From positions 806,001 through 870,000 of the forward strand of contig OZ243949.1 in the NCBI GenBank assembly GCA_965214305.1: a DNA stretch of 64,000 bases, written 5' to 3'. Source of the stretch: Azophilus sp965214305. Its GTDB lineage: Bacteria > Pseudomonadota > Gammaproteobacteria > Pseudomonadales > Azotimanducaceae. The position numbers and the translations under genes were made by a program. Position 1 is the stretch's first letter. Every line of letters begins with the position of its first letter. Shown here one piece after another: positions 33,943-42,038 of the stretch. Under the pieces are notes generated by a model that saw only the letters and a list, made by a program, of their open reading frames with translations, was not told where the DNA came from and searched no databases.

Positions 33943-34844
33943 AGCATCGCCTGCACATGCAGAGCCGCGCACCGAGCCAAGGCATCGAGGTCGTAGCCGC
34001 CCTCAAGTGCTGAAACAATACGGCCTGACGCATAGCGATTGGCGGCATCGACTATGAACTCGGTCATCCAGCGATAGTCGTCGTCAGTGAGCTCCAGGCC
34101 CGCCAGCGGATCCGCTTTGTGGGCATCGAATCCGGCCGACACGAGTATCATTTCGGGGCGCTGCGCTTCAAGCGCGGGCAGCCAATCACGCTCAATCGCC
34201 CGCCGGAAGCCCCGGCTACCCGTTCCCGCCGGCAGGGGTGTGTTGACGATATTGGGCCGATCGATTTCCTGCCAGGTGCCCGGATAGTAGGGAAATTGAA
34301 AGCTGGAGCAGACGAGCACCTCGGGACGCTCGGCGAACATCTCGACCGTGCCGTTGCCATGATGTACATCGAAATCCAAGACCGCGACGCGCTCAAGCTC
34401 ATCCAGCGCCCGGTCCGCGCCCACGGCGATGCTGTTAAAAAAGCAAAAACCCATGACGGCCGAGGACTCCGCGTGGTGCCCCGGTGGACGCACCGCGCAA
34501 AATGCCCGGCGGTTGCTATCACCAAGCACATGGTCGACAGCCTCAAGCACCGCTCCGGTCGCCAACCGCGCCGCATTGGCCGATCCGGGGCTCATGACCG
34601 TATCCGTTTCCACCCGCACCAATCCGGATTCCGGGCTAGACCGCGCAATCGCTTCCAAGTAGCGCCGCCGGTGTACCCTGGCCAAGTCGTCATCGCTGGC
34701 CGGCCGCGGCGTTCGTACCGGCAATTGATCGAGCAACCCCTCCGCTTGCAGGCGATCAATGACAGCGGCCAACCGGGCGGGCCGCTCGGGATAACCGGGC
34801 GGCACCTCATGGTCTAAGCATTCGCGGTGTGTAAAAACTTCCAT
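33939..34844 (-). CDS. class II histone-deacetylase-like amidohydrolase
   Basis: 301 aa, usual length. Zinc-site and catalytic motifs are all present: RPPGHHAESSAVMGFCFFNS, VAVLDFDVHHGNGTVEMF, ILVSAGFDAHKADPL and VSALEGGYDLDAL. Bacterial members hydrolyse acetyl groups from polyamines, acetoin-related compounds or proteins; the substrate here is unknown. It appears to be a single gene. The last codons and TAG stop are built on the end of repeat copy E. Confidence 0.93.
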   Translation of the reverse strand: MEVFTHRECLDHEVPPGYPERPARLAAVIDRLQAEGLLDQLPVRTPRPASDDDLARVHRRRYLEAIARSSPESGLVRVETDTVMSPGSANAARLATGAVLEAVDHVLGDSNRRAFCAVRPPGHHAESSAVMGFCFFNSIAVGADRALDELERVAVLDFDVHHGNGTVEMFAERPEVLVCSSFQFPYYPGTWQEIDRPNIVNTPLPAGTGSRGFRRAIERDWLPALEAQRPEMILVSAGFDAHKADPLAGLELTDDDYRWMTEFIVDAANRYASGRIVSALEGGYDLDALARCAALHVQAML

Positions 34845-34930
34845 TTAAACCCCGGTTTTCTATAAGCCCAAGCGGCATGAAGAGTAATGGTGCGCGGGCT
34901 GGTGCTCAAGGTACGCAAACGCCGGGTCCT

Positions 34931-34966
34931 GTATCAATTTGAATTGATTGGGATTTGGAGGCTGTT
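34931..34966. repeat. 78-bp hairpin repeat, half copy
   Basis: GTATCAATTTGAATT (34931-34945) and the following GGGATTTGGAGGC match the left arm and loop of the repeat at 2354. No right arm is found before MITE copy B starts at 35010, so the copy is truncated there. The 34845-35278 gap holds this and copy B; no gene is seen. Confidence 0.5.
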
Positions 34967-35009
34967 ACCCGTATCGGCGAACCGCAAGCAAGGGAGTGAG
35001 ACATGCGGG

Positions 35010-35183
35010 CTAGGAGCCTGCGCCGTAGGAAGTCGCGAAAGCGAAAATTCGATGCCGCCGCCCCTTTGGACGGGCGATTGAGGAGAATATCGAGCCATAT
35101 TTGACGAAATCGAACATTCAAAGGGGCGAGCGGAAGCGGATTTGCAGCCGTGAATTCCTGCGGCCCAGGCTCCTAGGAGCCTG
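35010..35183. repeat. MITE-like repeat, copy B
   Basis: CTAG at 35010 to CTAG at 35173-35176, 167 bp, in the opposite orientation to copies A and D. The right end continues into a second inverted copy of the tip (CAGGCTCCTAGGAGCCTG), as if two elements abutted at one CTAG. Confidence 0.85.
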
Positions 35184-35278
35184 CCCTCAATGGTCAAGCC
35201 TAATACCCGAAGCCGGTTGGGAAGCTCTTGTGGAAAAGGGTACGATCTCTTGACCCAATGGGAACTCTTGTGTGTTTG

Positions 35279-36004
35279 ATGTTTGAGCCTCCAAATCGCC
35301 GCCGCATCTTCCTGTTGCGGCACGCTGAAGCCGCCTATATCCATACCGATGGCACCGTTACCAAGGACCCGGAGCGCGTGGCCCTGACCCCGCTGGGGCG
35401 TACGCAAGCACGCAAGCAATCGGCGGTGCTGGCCAGCGTTCCTTTTGATCGGGCAATTTGTTCCGGCCTACCCCGCACCCTGGAGACGGCGCGATTGATT
35501 CTCGCCGGTCGCGAAATCCCGGTATTGGAAACCGAACCGGCGCTAGAGGAAATTCGCGGCGGCGGGCGCGCCTACAAGCGTGGCGACAAGGCGGCCTGGC
35601 TTAGGGAAATTGCCAATCCGTGGGCGGTGGCGGCCCATCCGGAAGGGCGATTTCTCGGCGGCGAGAAGTTCTCCGACTTTGCCGCCCGCGTCACGCCCGC
35701 CTTCGACCGAATCGTGGCCGCACCAGCATGGCGCAATCTATTGCTGGTGTTGCACGGCGCCGTCAACCGCATGATTCTCAATCACATGCTCGGGCTAGGC
35801 TGGCAGACGCGAGCGGCTATTGAGCAGGATAACTGTTGCATCAATGTCATCGACGTTGATACAGACGCGGCGGGCGCAATCGAGAGATACCTGATTCGGA
35901 CGGTCAACCTGACCGGCTACGACCTGAATAAATCGGGTGCCGTGCTTACCACCATGGAACAGGCGGCACTGCGCCTTAGCGAGGTAATGGGAAAAGACGG
36001 ATGA
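35279..36004 (+). CDS. histidine phosphatase family protein (SixA/phosphoglycerate-mutase fold)
   Basis: 241 aa from the ATG at 35279; ATG 35258 and TTG 35228 are alternatives and none has a strong ribosome site. RRRIFLLRHAEAAY near the start carries the catalytic histidine of the RH(G/A/E) motif. CSGLPRTLETARLIL holds the phosphate-binding arginine, a glutamate in LEEIRGGGR fits the acid position, and LLVLHGAVNRMIL contains the second histidine. Such enzymes remove phosphate from small molecules or phosphoproteins; the substrate is unknown. It appears to be a single gene. Confidence 0.85.
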   Translation: MFEPPNRRRIFLLRHAEAAYIHTDGTVTKDPERVALTPLGRTQARKQSAVLASVPFDRAICSGLPRTLETARLILAGREIPVLETEPALEEIRGGGRAYKRGDKAAWLREIANPWAVAAHPEGRFLGGEKFSDFAARVTPAFDRIVAAPAWRNLLLVLHGAVNRMILNHMLGLGWQTRAAIEQDNCCINVIDVDTDAAGAIERYLIRTVNLTGYDLNKSGAVLTTMEQAALRLSEVMGKDG

Positions 36005-36267
36005 ATACTCGGTCTAAGGCCGACAGGATGGCACCCATTGGCGGGCGAGAGACAGAGCGGGAGGCATAAGACCGGCGGAGCCCCGCCAAGGCAGAGCCCC
36101 AACCGGTGCAGGAGCGCGTCAGACGCCGCGCTCCTCACTTGATAGATACACGATCACCTCCTTACCGTTGCCCAACAAGGGGCGGATGGTGCGTCAACCG
36201 TGCCGCGATTGCAATCGTTCATGTGAGCGGGTAGTGGCTCGATTTGGAACAGCCACGAGGACGGAGC

Positions 36268-36291
36268 GCGAGGGGGGATAACCCCCCTCGC
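36268..36291. terminator. strong hairpin between convergent genes
   Basis: GCGAGGGGGG (36268-36277) and CCCCCCTCGC (36282-36291) pair perfectly around ATAA. It lies in the 317-bp gap between the phosphatase and lipoprotein genes, where both transcripts should end. There is no long T-tract, so it may be a factor-assisted terminator or RNA-stabilising hairpin. Nothing else is seen in 36005-36321. Confidence 0.5.
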
Positions 36292-36321
36292 TTGCAAAAG
36301 CGTTGATGAGATTGAGCGGCC

Positions 36322-36726
36322 CTAGGAGCCTGCGCCTTCCATTTCCATATCGGCAGCTTCCATATCGCCAGCCTCGGCTTCGTCCGCCATATCATCCATC
36401 ATGGCCGCATCGCTGCCATCTGCTTCGGTCATGGTATCACCGCCTTCTTCCATCATATCGGCACCAGCGGCTTCCATGCCGGCAGCGGCACCCTCTTCCA
36501 TCATGCCCATCATATCGGCGTCGGCAGCTTCCATACCGGCATCGGCGGCCGCTTCCATCATGCTGGCGTCAGCAGCGTCCGTCATGCCTTCGGTTGCCTC
36601 CATTGCAGCATCCATCATGGGTGCCGCTTCTTCGGCCTCGCCGCTGGTGTCCGTGTCCGCGGGCGGAGCGCAAGCGCCTAGCCAAACCAGCACGGATGCC
36701 GCGATGAAGTATCTTGTCAAATGCAT
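36322..36726 (-). CDS. methionine-rich, acidic lipoprotein
   Basis: 134 aa from the ATG at 36726 (GGGAGG upstream); a longer frame without a signal is less likely. Residues 1-17 are a lipoprotein signal ending LGAC. The mature part has about 21 methionines, nearly all in Met-Met or Met-Glu/Asp contexts (DMMGMMEEGAAAG, MEAADADMM), many Ala, Asp and Glu, and no Lys, Arg or His. Methionine clusters in exported proteins usually bind Cu(I) or Ag(I), so an envelope metal buffer is possible, but this composition could also be a disordered spacer. The stop codon and last residues lie in a MITE-end remnant (CTAGGAGCCTGCGCC). Confidence 0.7.
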   Translation of the reverse strand: MHLTRYFIAASVLVWLGACAPPADTDTSGEAEEAAPMMDAAMEATEGMTDAADASMMEAAADAGMEAADADMMGMMEEGAAAGMEAAGADMMEEGGDTMTEADGSDAAMMDDMADEAEAGDMEAADMEMEGAGS

Positions 36727-36879
36727 AATAGCCTCCCAAACGATTGCTGTGGTGGCTGCGGAGCATACCGCAATTTGCGTTGGTGCGATACGCAGATGCC
36801 GAGCGAGGCACCGCGCATTTCTGAATTGGGCGGAAATCGGTAGAGTGCGGCATTCCAATTCGGTCGAGAGTTCGCCTTG

Positions 36880-37728
36880 ATGAACGACAGGCGCACCCAC
36901 AGAAAGCGGGCCGGGCGGGTTGAGCGCATTATAGGCCGCGTCCATGGCATCGAAACCGGCTACATCAACCTGATGCGCATCGTCTTGGCAACGGCTATTT
37001 TAGTTGGCGTAATCGCCTTGGTCGTGGCCATTGCCTGGTACAGCTTTACACAGCTAGCCGGGGTCGGGGCAGGCTTCTCATCGCCAAACGTCGCAGCGCC
37101 CGGTTGGGAATCAATTCGCTACCGCGTGTTGCCAAGGCCTCGCGAACAACCGCAGCAAAGCGGTGTTGCAGCCGACAAGCGGGAGATGGCCGGGAAGCGC
37201 AAGCAGCCCGTGGATGAACGCATCGGTCAAATTGCCAACAATCTCAACGCCCAATTTCAGCGCAACGCCGGCCATGAAAACGGATTCACCGAGCGCTACC
37301 CCGGGCGCTTGCTGGAAGCCTGGGTTTTCGGTGGGTCCGAACTGCCCGAGTCCTATCTACCCGATTATCTGGATGCCTTGATTATACTTTCCGAGGCCAT
37401 CGGCAAAGACGAGCAAATCAACCGCATCGGGTCAATCGACAGCCGCGCTCAAGTTATGATGAATGCCCTCGAAGCCTTTCGCCAAGAGTTCCTTGTGCAA
37501 GTGGAAGAGGCGGAAAACCGAACGGCAGCAGCGGCTCTAAAGCGCTCCGAAGCCATTACGGGCAGCATTTATCTGGGCCTGGGCGGTCTCGGCTTGCTCA
37601 TTGCGCTCGCCTTGATTGTCGTTCTCATCCGTATTGAGGTGCATTTGCGCAATCAAAGCCACTGGCAAGCGCTTGCGCACCGGCAGGCCACCCAAATTCG
37701 GCAAGAGCATGACCGTTTTGAAGAATAA
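36880..37728 (+). CDS. inner-membrane protein with periplasmic domain between two helices
   Basis: 282 aa from the ATG at 36880 (GAGAG nine bases upstream). Not recognised. One membrane helix lies at about residues 30-58 (IVLATAILVGVIALVVAIAW) and a second at about 228-252 (IYLGLGGLGLLIALALIVVL). Between them is a 165-residue helical domain, probably periplasmic, containing QIANNLNAQFQRNAG and a coiled-coil-like VQVEEAENRTAAAALKRSEA; a short charged tail is cytoplasmic. It is transcribed divergently from the lipoprotein and is followed 67 bp later by another envelope gene, so these two may form an operon. Confidence 0.7.
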   Translation: MNDRRTHRKRAGRVERIIGRVHGIETGYINLMRIVLATAILVGVIALVVAIAWYSFTQLAGVGAGFSSPNVAAPGWESIRYRVLPRPREQPQQSGVAADKREMAGKRKQPVDERIGQIANNLNAQFQRNAGHENGFTERYPGRLLEAWVFGGSELPESYLPDYLDALIILSEAIGKDEQINRIGSIDSRAQVMMNALEAFRQEFLVQVEEAENRTAAAALKRSEAITGSIYLGLGGLGLLIALALIVVLIRIEVHLRNQSHWQALAHRQATQIRQEHDRFEE

Positions 37729-37795
37729 CCGGCACCCGCACGGACCAAGGGCCCGCCTATTTCACCAAGCCGCTTGCCCGTTTGGCGAGTTTCCC

Positions 37796-38536
37796 ATGAT
37801 TTTGCCCGATTTCCCGGAAAATTCCGGCTATCGCCCAATTGATAAGCGGCGCCGGCTGTGGCCCCGGTGGTGCCTAAGGTTGCATCCGGGGTGCTTAGGA
37901 TTGGCCCTGCCCGGCTTCTTGGTATCCGCCATTATTTCGGTCGGCGCCCATGCCGAGTTCAACGACTGTGACTGGCACCTAAGCACCCAAGCCGCCGAGT
38001 ACGACGAACAAACACAAGAGGAAATCGAAACGGAACTGGTACGGGAACTGGCCATCAAGTTGCGCCAGTTCGACCGCTGTCTTGAGCAAGACGCCGCCGA
38101 GCCCCGCACCATCGGCGATGATTCCGCCGCCGACGGCACCCAGGCCCAAACCGCGGGTTCGGCTGGGCACCAACAGAACCCGGCCGATGAGCAAGCACAG
38201 GCGCCATCCGTGGCGGATGTTGCAACGCCGGCCGGCAATGCGCCGTCCCGTTCGGGTGCCGGGGCGGTCACCGGAACATCGGCCAATCGGCAAGATACGG
38301 AGGAAGGTTTCAGGCAGGCAACGCAACAAAGCACGCCCATAACGGCGAATCGGGCAATGGAGGCGGCGGCACCGAATGACGCAGCGCTACCGGGTGCCCA
38401 GCGCGAACGAACCCGTCCGAGGGTGGTGGAAGACGATGTCGCCCGCATTTTGCGGGAAGCGGCCGAAAAGGAGTCTGACCCCACCCGCAAGGCGGCACTT
38501 TGGCAAGAGTACGACAACTACGTCAAGAATCTCTGA
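37796..38536 (+). CDS. exported low-complexity protein of unknown function
   Basis: 246 aa from the ATG at 37796. Arg-rich start then a hydrophobic stretch (CLGLALPGFLVSAIISVGAH) ending AHA, a signal peptide or anchor. The mature part begins FNDCDWHLSTQAAEYD, becomes a Gln/Ala/Gly/Thr-rich disordered linker, and ends in a charged helical tail (ARILREAAEKESDPTRKAAL). A frame open further upstream overlaps the preceding gene. I do not recognise the family; position suggests it works with the membrane protein before it. Confidence 0.6.
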   Translation: MILPDFPENSGYRPIDKRRRLWPRWCLRLHPGCLGLALPGFLVSAIISVGAHAEFNDCDWHLSTQAAEYDEQTQEEIETELVRELAIKLRQFDRCLEQDAAEPRTIGDDSAADGTQAQTAGSAGHQQNPADEQAQAPSVADVATPAGNAPSRSGAGAVTGTSANRQDTEEGFRQATQQSTPITANRAMEAAAPNDAALPGAQRERTRPRVVEDDVARILREAAEKESDPTRKAALWQEYDNYVKNL

Positions 38537-38629
38537 TGCCGGGGTGCGGATGCGGCGCCGAACGCCAGCCCATGCCCTCATTGCCATGAACGATGCCCCG
38601 GGCCAGCCTCAACGGGCCGGGAGCCCGGG

Positions 38630-38796
38630 CTAGGAGCCTGCGCCGTAGGAAGTCGCGAAAGCGAAAAGCCGCCATCGCCGTCCCGTCGGCTTGTCGATTG
38701 AGGCGAATATCGAGCCATATTCAACGAAATCGACCGGCCGACGGGGCGGATGAGGGCGGATTTGCAGCCGCGAATTCCTACGGCGCAGACTCCTAA
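38630..38796. repeat. MITE-like repeat, copy C (variant arms)
   Basis: Same size and end sequences as copy B, same orientation, but the hairpin arms are different: CCCGTCGGC pairs with GCCGACGGG here, whereas copies A, B and D use CCCCTTTG with CAAAGGGG. Pairing is kept while sequence changes. It is the left of two inverted copies bracketing 39201-47488. Confidence 0.85.
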
Positions 38797-39095
38797 CTCA
38801 AGCCGACAGAGCCTCTGGTCTTCCACTTGCTTATGGAGGGGGGTTTTGCGCGCACCGCTCGTCAACGAGCGGGCCTGCTGTTGTAATCGGTCGGGTCAAA
38901 TAAATGGGAGCCATATATTTGATTCCCAAGACCACAAAAAATTATGACAAGCCGTTTTTATGAGCACAGCATCCGGTGGAAGATGGAGTTAGGTATATAA
39001 ATCCTCATAATTTCGTATAGTTGGCCACTCGTAACGCAATGGAAGCAGCCCAGATGCCCGCCAACGTCTTTGCCAAACAGGCCCGCTGCTCGGGC
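38797..39095 (+). promoter_or_regulatory. upstream region of the stator-like operon
   Basis: About 300 bp without a convincing gene. It includes a compact hairpin (CCGCTCGT/ACGAGCGG, 38855-38872) and an AT-richer stretch (38890-39025, for example TATATAAATCC) that probably contains the promoter. No confident -35/-10 pair can be chosen by eye. Confidence 0.35.
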
Positions 39096-39174
39096 GCTTA
39101 TCCGTTTGCATGGCTTGGGGTTTGGACGCTGTGCCAACCGTGGCGTCCTGTGGTTGAAAAATGCAAACCGCGAC
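39096..39174. repeat. 78-bp hairpin repeat, copy 3 with compensatory arm change
   Basis: GTTTGCAT (39104-39111) pairs with ATGCAAAC (39161-39168); the copy at 2354 has GTTTGAATT/AATTCAAAC at the same place. The loop (GGGGTTTGGACGCTGTGCCA) aligns with the other copies. It lies just ahead of the first gene of the operon and would be in its leader RNA. Confidence 0.6.
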
Positions 39175-39200
39175 ATCAGTCGCTGTTCGCGTTACCCAGC

Positions 39201-40487
39201 ATGTGCTGCTGGCTGTTTTTTGTACTCGCGGCCAGCAGCGCATACGCCGCCGATATTGAACTCGGCCCCCGCATCGAGCGCGAAAACCAAGTGCGGGAAA
39301 CCGCGGCCGCACCCCGGCCGCAGTTGGACATTCCGCCCTTGCGCCTTGCGATACCCGTACTGAACCCGGGGCTACCGGAAAATCAAGCGGTTTGGGATGA
39401 ACGCGGCATCTGGCCCGAGCTGCGCCGTGCCGAAGCCGTGTACTGTGCCGCCCGCCTTGCCGATGCGGCCCGAGCGCTTGGGCACTTCGACTCGGTTATC
39501 GTGACACCCGACACCTCCGCCAGCGCGGACCTATACCTGCTCGGCACAATCACCATCTCGAACGGTGAAGACCTCGGCATCAAATATCGGCTGCTCGACG
39601 CCACCGGCAAAACCTGGATTCAGCCCAAAATCGCCAAGTACCGGGTACCTTTGGGGTGGCATGAAAACAACACCAACCTGGGCGCGGACCCTTTCGCCGG
39701 CGTCTATGCCGCCATAGCCAACGACGTTGAGCGAAGCCTCGTCGCCCAAGCCAAGCGCCATGCCGCCACCGCTCGGCAGAACGCCAAACGCGCAGCCCAG
39801 GGCAGGAGCCAAAAACTAAGCGATCTCGAAAAGGTGACGCTCACCCGAGAACTCGTATTAGCCAGCTACTTCGCGCCGGATCGTTATGGCGGCTCGCTGC
39901 GAGAATCGCGCAACCGCATCAAGATTGAGTACCTGCCCAGCATGGACGACGCGGACTGGGCTCGCTTTGAGAGTGTCCGTATCCGCGACGATGCCTTCAG
40001 CCAAAGGCTTGCGCAGCAATACGCCGCCTTCGCGGACGAGATGCAAAGTTCCTACGCCCTTTGGCAGCAGGATTCGTTCCCCTACGCCCGCGAGCAGCGC
40101 ATCCTCAGGGGGCGGGCAACGGCGCAGGGCATCTTCGGCGCTCTGGCCGCCGCAGCCACAATCGCCGCTGCCGCGGATGGCGACGTGGGCACGCTGCCGA
40201 CCGTCGCCGCCGGGGTCGCCAGCACCGCCCTGATCTTTTCGAGCTTCCGTACCAATAACAGGCGCAAGGATGAGGTACGTCAGTTGAATGAGTTGAGCCG
40301 TTCCTTGCAATCGGAGTTGGCACCGTCCGTGGTTGAGCTACGCGAAACCACCGTCACGCTGCGCGGCACCGCGGTTGAGCAATTTCAGCAGTGGCGCGCC
40401 CTACTGCGCGACCTCTACGCTAACGCTACGGAAGATGTTGAAGCGGTCACCATTGTGCAAGCCGATAATCGTGCCCAATCCGACTAG
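39201..40487 (+). CDS. secreted protein, possibly CsgG/lipoprotein-like fold, first gene of stator-like locus
   Basis: 428 aa from the ATG at 39201, which starts a clean signal peptide (MCCWLFFVLAASSAYA). An ATG 60 codons earlier would translate through the hairpin repeat and is rejected. The N-terminal half (LRLAIPVLNPGLPEN, FDSVIVTPDTSASADLYLLG, LGIKYRLLDATGK) has the strand pattern of CsgG- or TolB-N-like envelope proteins. An Ala-rich hydrophobic stretch near residues 310-350 may insert in a membrane, followed by a coiled coil. Not securely recognised. The stop lies in a short repeat, CTAGCCCGCCTATTCC. Confidence 0.65.
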   Translation: MCCWLFFVLAASSAYAADIELGPRIERENQVRETAAAPRPQLDIPPLRLAIPVLNPGLPENQAVWDERGIWPELRRAEAVYCAARLADAARALGHFDSVIVTPDTSASADLYLLGTITISNGEDLGIKYRLLDATGKTWIQPKIAKYRVPLGWHENNTNLGADPFAGVYAAIANDVERSLVAQAKRHAATARQNAKRAAQGRSQKLSDLEKVTLTRELVLASYFAPDRYGGSLRESRNRIKIEYLPSMDDADWARFESVRIRDDAFSQRLAQQYAAFADEMQSSYALWQQDSFPYAREQRILRGRATAQGIFGALAAAATIAAAADGDVGTLPTVAAGVASTALIFSSFRTNNRRKDEVRQLNELSRSLQSELAPSVVELRETTVTLRGTAVEQFQQWRALLRDLYANATEDVEAVTIVQADNRAQSD

Positions 40488-40592
40488 CCCGCCTATTCCT
40501 CCAACTTTCGTCCCGAGGGCGCCGGGGCACCGTCCCAACCGCCCGCGCCGACCGGAGGGAGCACGACCAGGCGGGGCAAGTGCAGCGGCACA

Positions 40593-40655
40593 CCGCTCTA
40601 TCCACAAGCAGCCGGTATCGCTCGGTGCGGCGACGCATTGGCATCCGTGGCCCGG
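40593..40655. repeat. 63-bp dispersed repeat (GGTATCGCTCGGTGCG family), copy 2
   Basis: Matches 13287-13349 at about three quarters of positions, including CCGCTCTATCC and GGTATCGCTCGGTGCG. It occupies the 208-bp gap between the first two genes of the locus and may affect read-through. Confidence 0.65.
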
Positions 40656-40695
40656 GCGGTGTTGCGCCGCTTGGCAATACGGCGCGGTATGGCCC

Positions 40696-42027
40696 GTGCT
40701 TTTGCTTATCTTTTTATCCTTTGGCGCTACGCCCGCCCAAGGCGCCGGTGTTGGCTGCGAGGGCGAGTGGGCGCAATCTCCCATCTGCCTGGAACGGGCG
40801 GCGGCGCTACAGGCGCGGGCGCAAACCGAGGCGCTGCTGGAAAATCTACCGGACGCAGCCGCTCTGGCAAATGCGGACGAAGTGCCTTTGGATACCCAGG
40901 AAATCGAAACCGCCAAGACCGACTATGCGAGCGGTATGGCGCTATACCGCGACGAGTACTTCGGCGACGCGGCGGTAAAATTCAACGCCGCAGCCGAGCG
41001 TCTTTTGACCTTGGAGCAAATCTGGCGGGAGGATCTCGCGCTACGCCTTGCCGAAGCCGAGGCGTCCTTGGCGGCGGGTGACTTCGAGGCGGCAGAGAAC
41101 CAGTACGCCGCCGTGCTTGACTGGGCACCCGATTCCGAGGCAGCCGCCACCGGCCTGTCCGACGCCCGGCAAGCCATTGCGGCTCGCAACAGTCTGGAAC
41201 TGGTCCGGCAGCACCTTGCACAGGGCGATCTGGAAAAGGCCGAAACGGGTCTCAATACCATAGCACCGGGTCTGTTGAGCGCTCCCGTCAACGAGTTACG
41301 CCAAGCCATTGCCCAAGCTCGCCGGCAGGCCCGCCTGAACCAAGCCATGTCGCGCGGTTTTCAACAGTTGGATCGCGGTGTCTGGGCGGAGGCGGAAGCC
41401 GCTTTCAACGAGGCGCTGCGCATCAATCCGGCGGCGAGCGCGGCCAAGGATGCATTGCGCAGCCTGCATCGCCAACGTACCGATGCCGAGCTCGCCGCCG
41501 CGCGCGCCGAGCTTGCACAGCGGCTCGCAGACGAGCACTGGCCGGCAGCGCAGCAGCTGCTCGAGACCATTGGCCAACTCGACCCCGGCGATGCCGCCAT
41601 CGCCGGGCAACTCGCGCAGATCACTCATCTTGCCGAGGTGGAGCGGCAAATTGACAACTACCTGGCCAGCCCGCAGCGGCTTGCGGCCAAGGCTATTCGC
41701 GGGCCTGTCAAGGCGCTTCTCGACACCATCACCGATCCGCTTGTCTACGGCTTGAGAATCGTTGCAAAGCGCGACCGGCTGCAACAGGCGTTCACCGTCT
41801 GGACCACCCCGGTCGAACTCAGCATCCATTCCGATAATCGCACGGAGGTGCGTATCCGGCCCGGCCGCGTACTCGGCAAATTCAGGGAACACCGTTTGGC
41901 GGTTTTGCCCGGCAATTACGTCCTAAGCGGCCGCCGAGCGGGTTATCGGGAAGTTTCATTGCCGATAACCCTGGCACCGGGCGCTGACGCCCAAACCCTG
42001 GAAATTGCCTGCAATGAACGATTCTGA
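40696..42027 (+). CDS. exported TPR-like repeat protein with C-terminal PEGA-like domain
   Basis: About 443 aa from a GTG at 40696, chosen because it opens a signal peptide (LLLIFLSFGATPAQGAG) and lies after the dispersed repeat; the exact start is uncertain. Helical repeats at roughly residues 65-300 have TPR spacing (GDFEAAENQYAAVLDWAPDS, WAEAEAAFNEALRINPAASA). The last 80 residues (TPVELSIHSDNRTEVRIRPG, LPGNYVLSGRRAGYREVSL) look like a PEGA beta-domain. It is probably a periplasmic scaffold for the proteins encoded next, which start 11 bp later. Confidence 0.75.
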   Translation: MLLLIFLSFGATPAQGAGVGCEGEWAQSPICLERAAALQARAQTEALLENLPDAAALANADEVPLDTQEIETAKTDYASGMALYRDEYFGDAAVKFNAAAERLLTLEQIWREDLALRLAEAEASLAAGDFEAAENQYAAVLDWAPDSEAAATGLSDARQAIAARNSLELVRQHLAQGDLEKAETGLNTIAPGLLSAPVNELRQAIAQARRQARLNQAMSRGFQQLDRGVWAEAEAAFNEALRINPAASAAKDALRSLHRQRTDAELAAARAELAQRLADEHWPAAQQLLETIGQLDPGDAAIAGQLAQITHLAEVERQIDNYLASPQRLAAKAIRGPVKALLDTITDPLVYGLRIVAKRDRLQQAFTVWTTPVELSIHSDNRTEVRIRPGRVLGKFREHRLAVLPGNYVLSGRRAGYREVSLPITLAPGADAQTLEIACNERF

Positions 42028-42038
42028 AGCGGATCAGG

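Noticed and set aside
39021..39200. Longer N-terminus of the first stator-locus gene
   Set aside because: The extra 60 codons run through the hairpin repeat at 39096-39174 and hide a clean signal peptide that starts at 39201.
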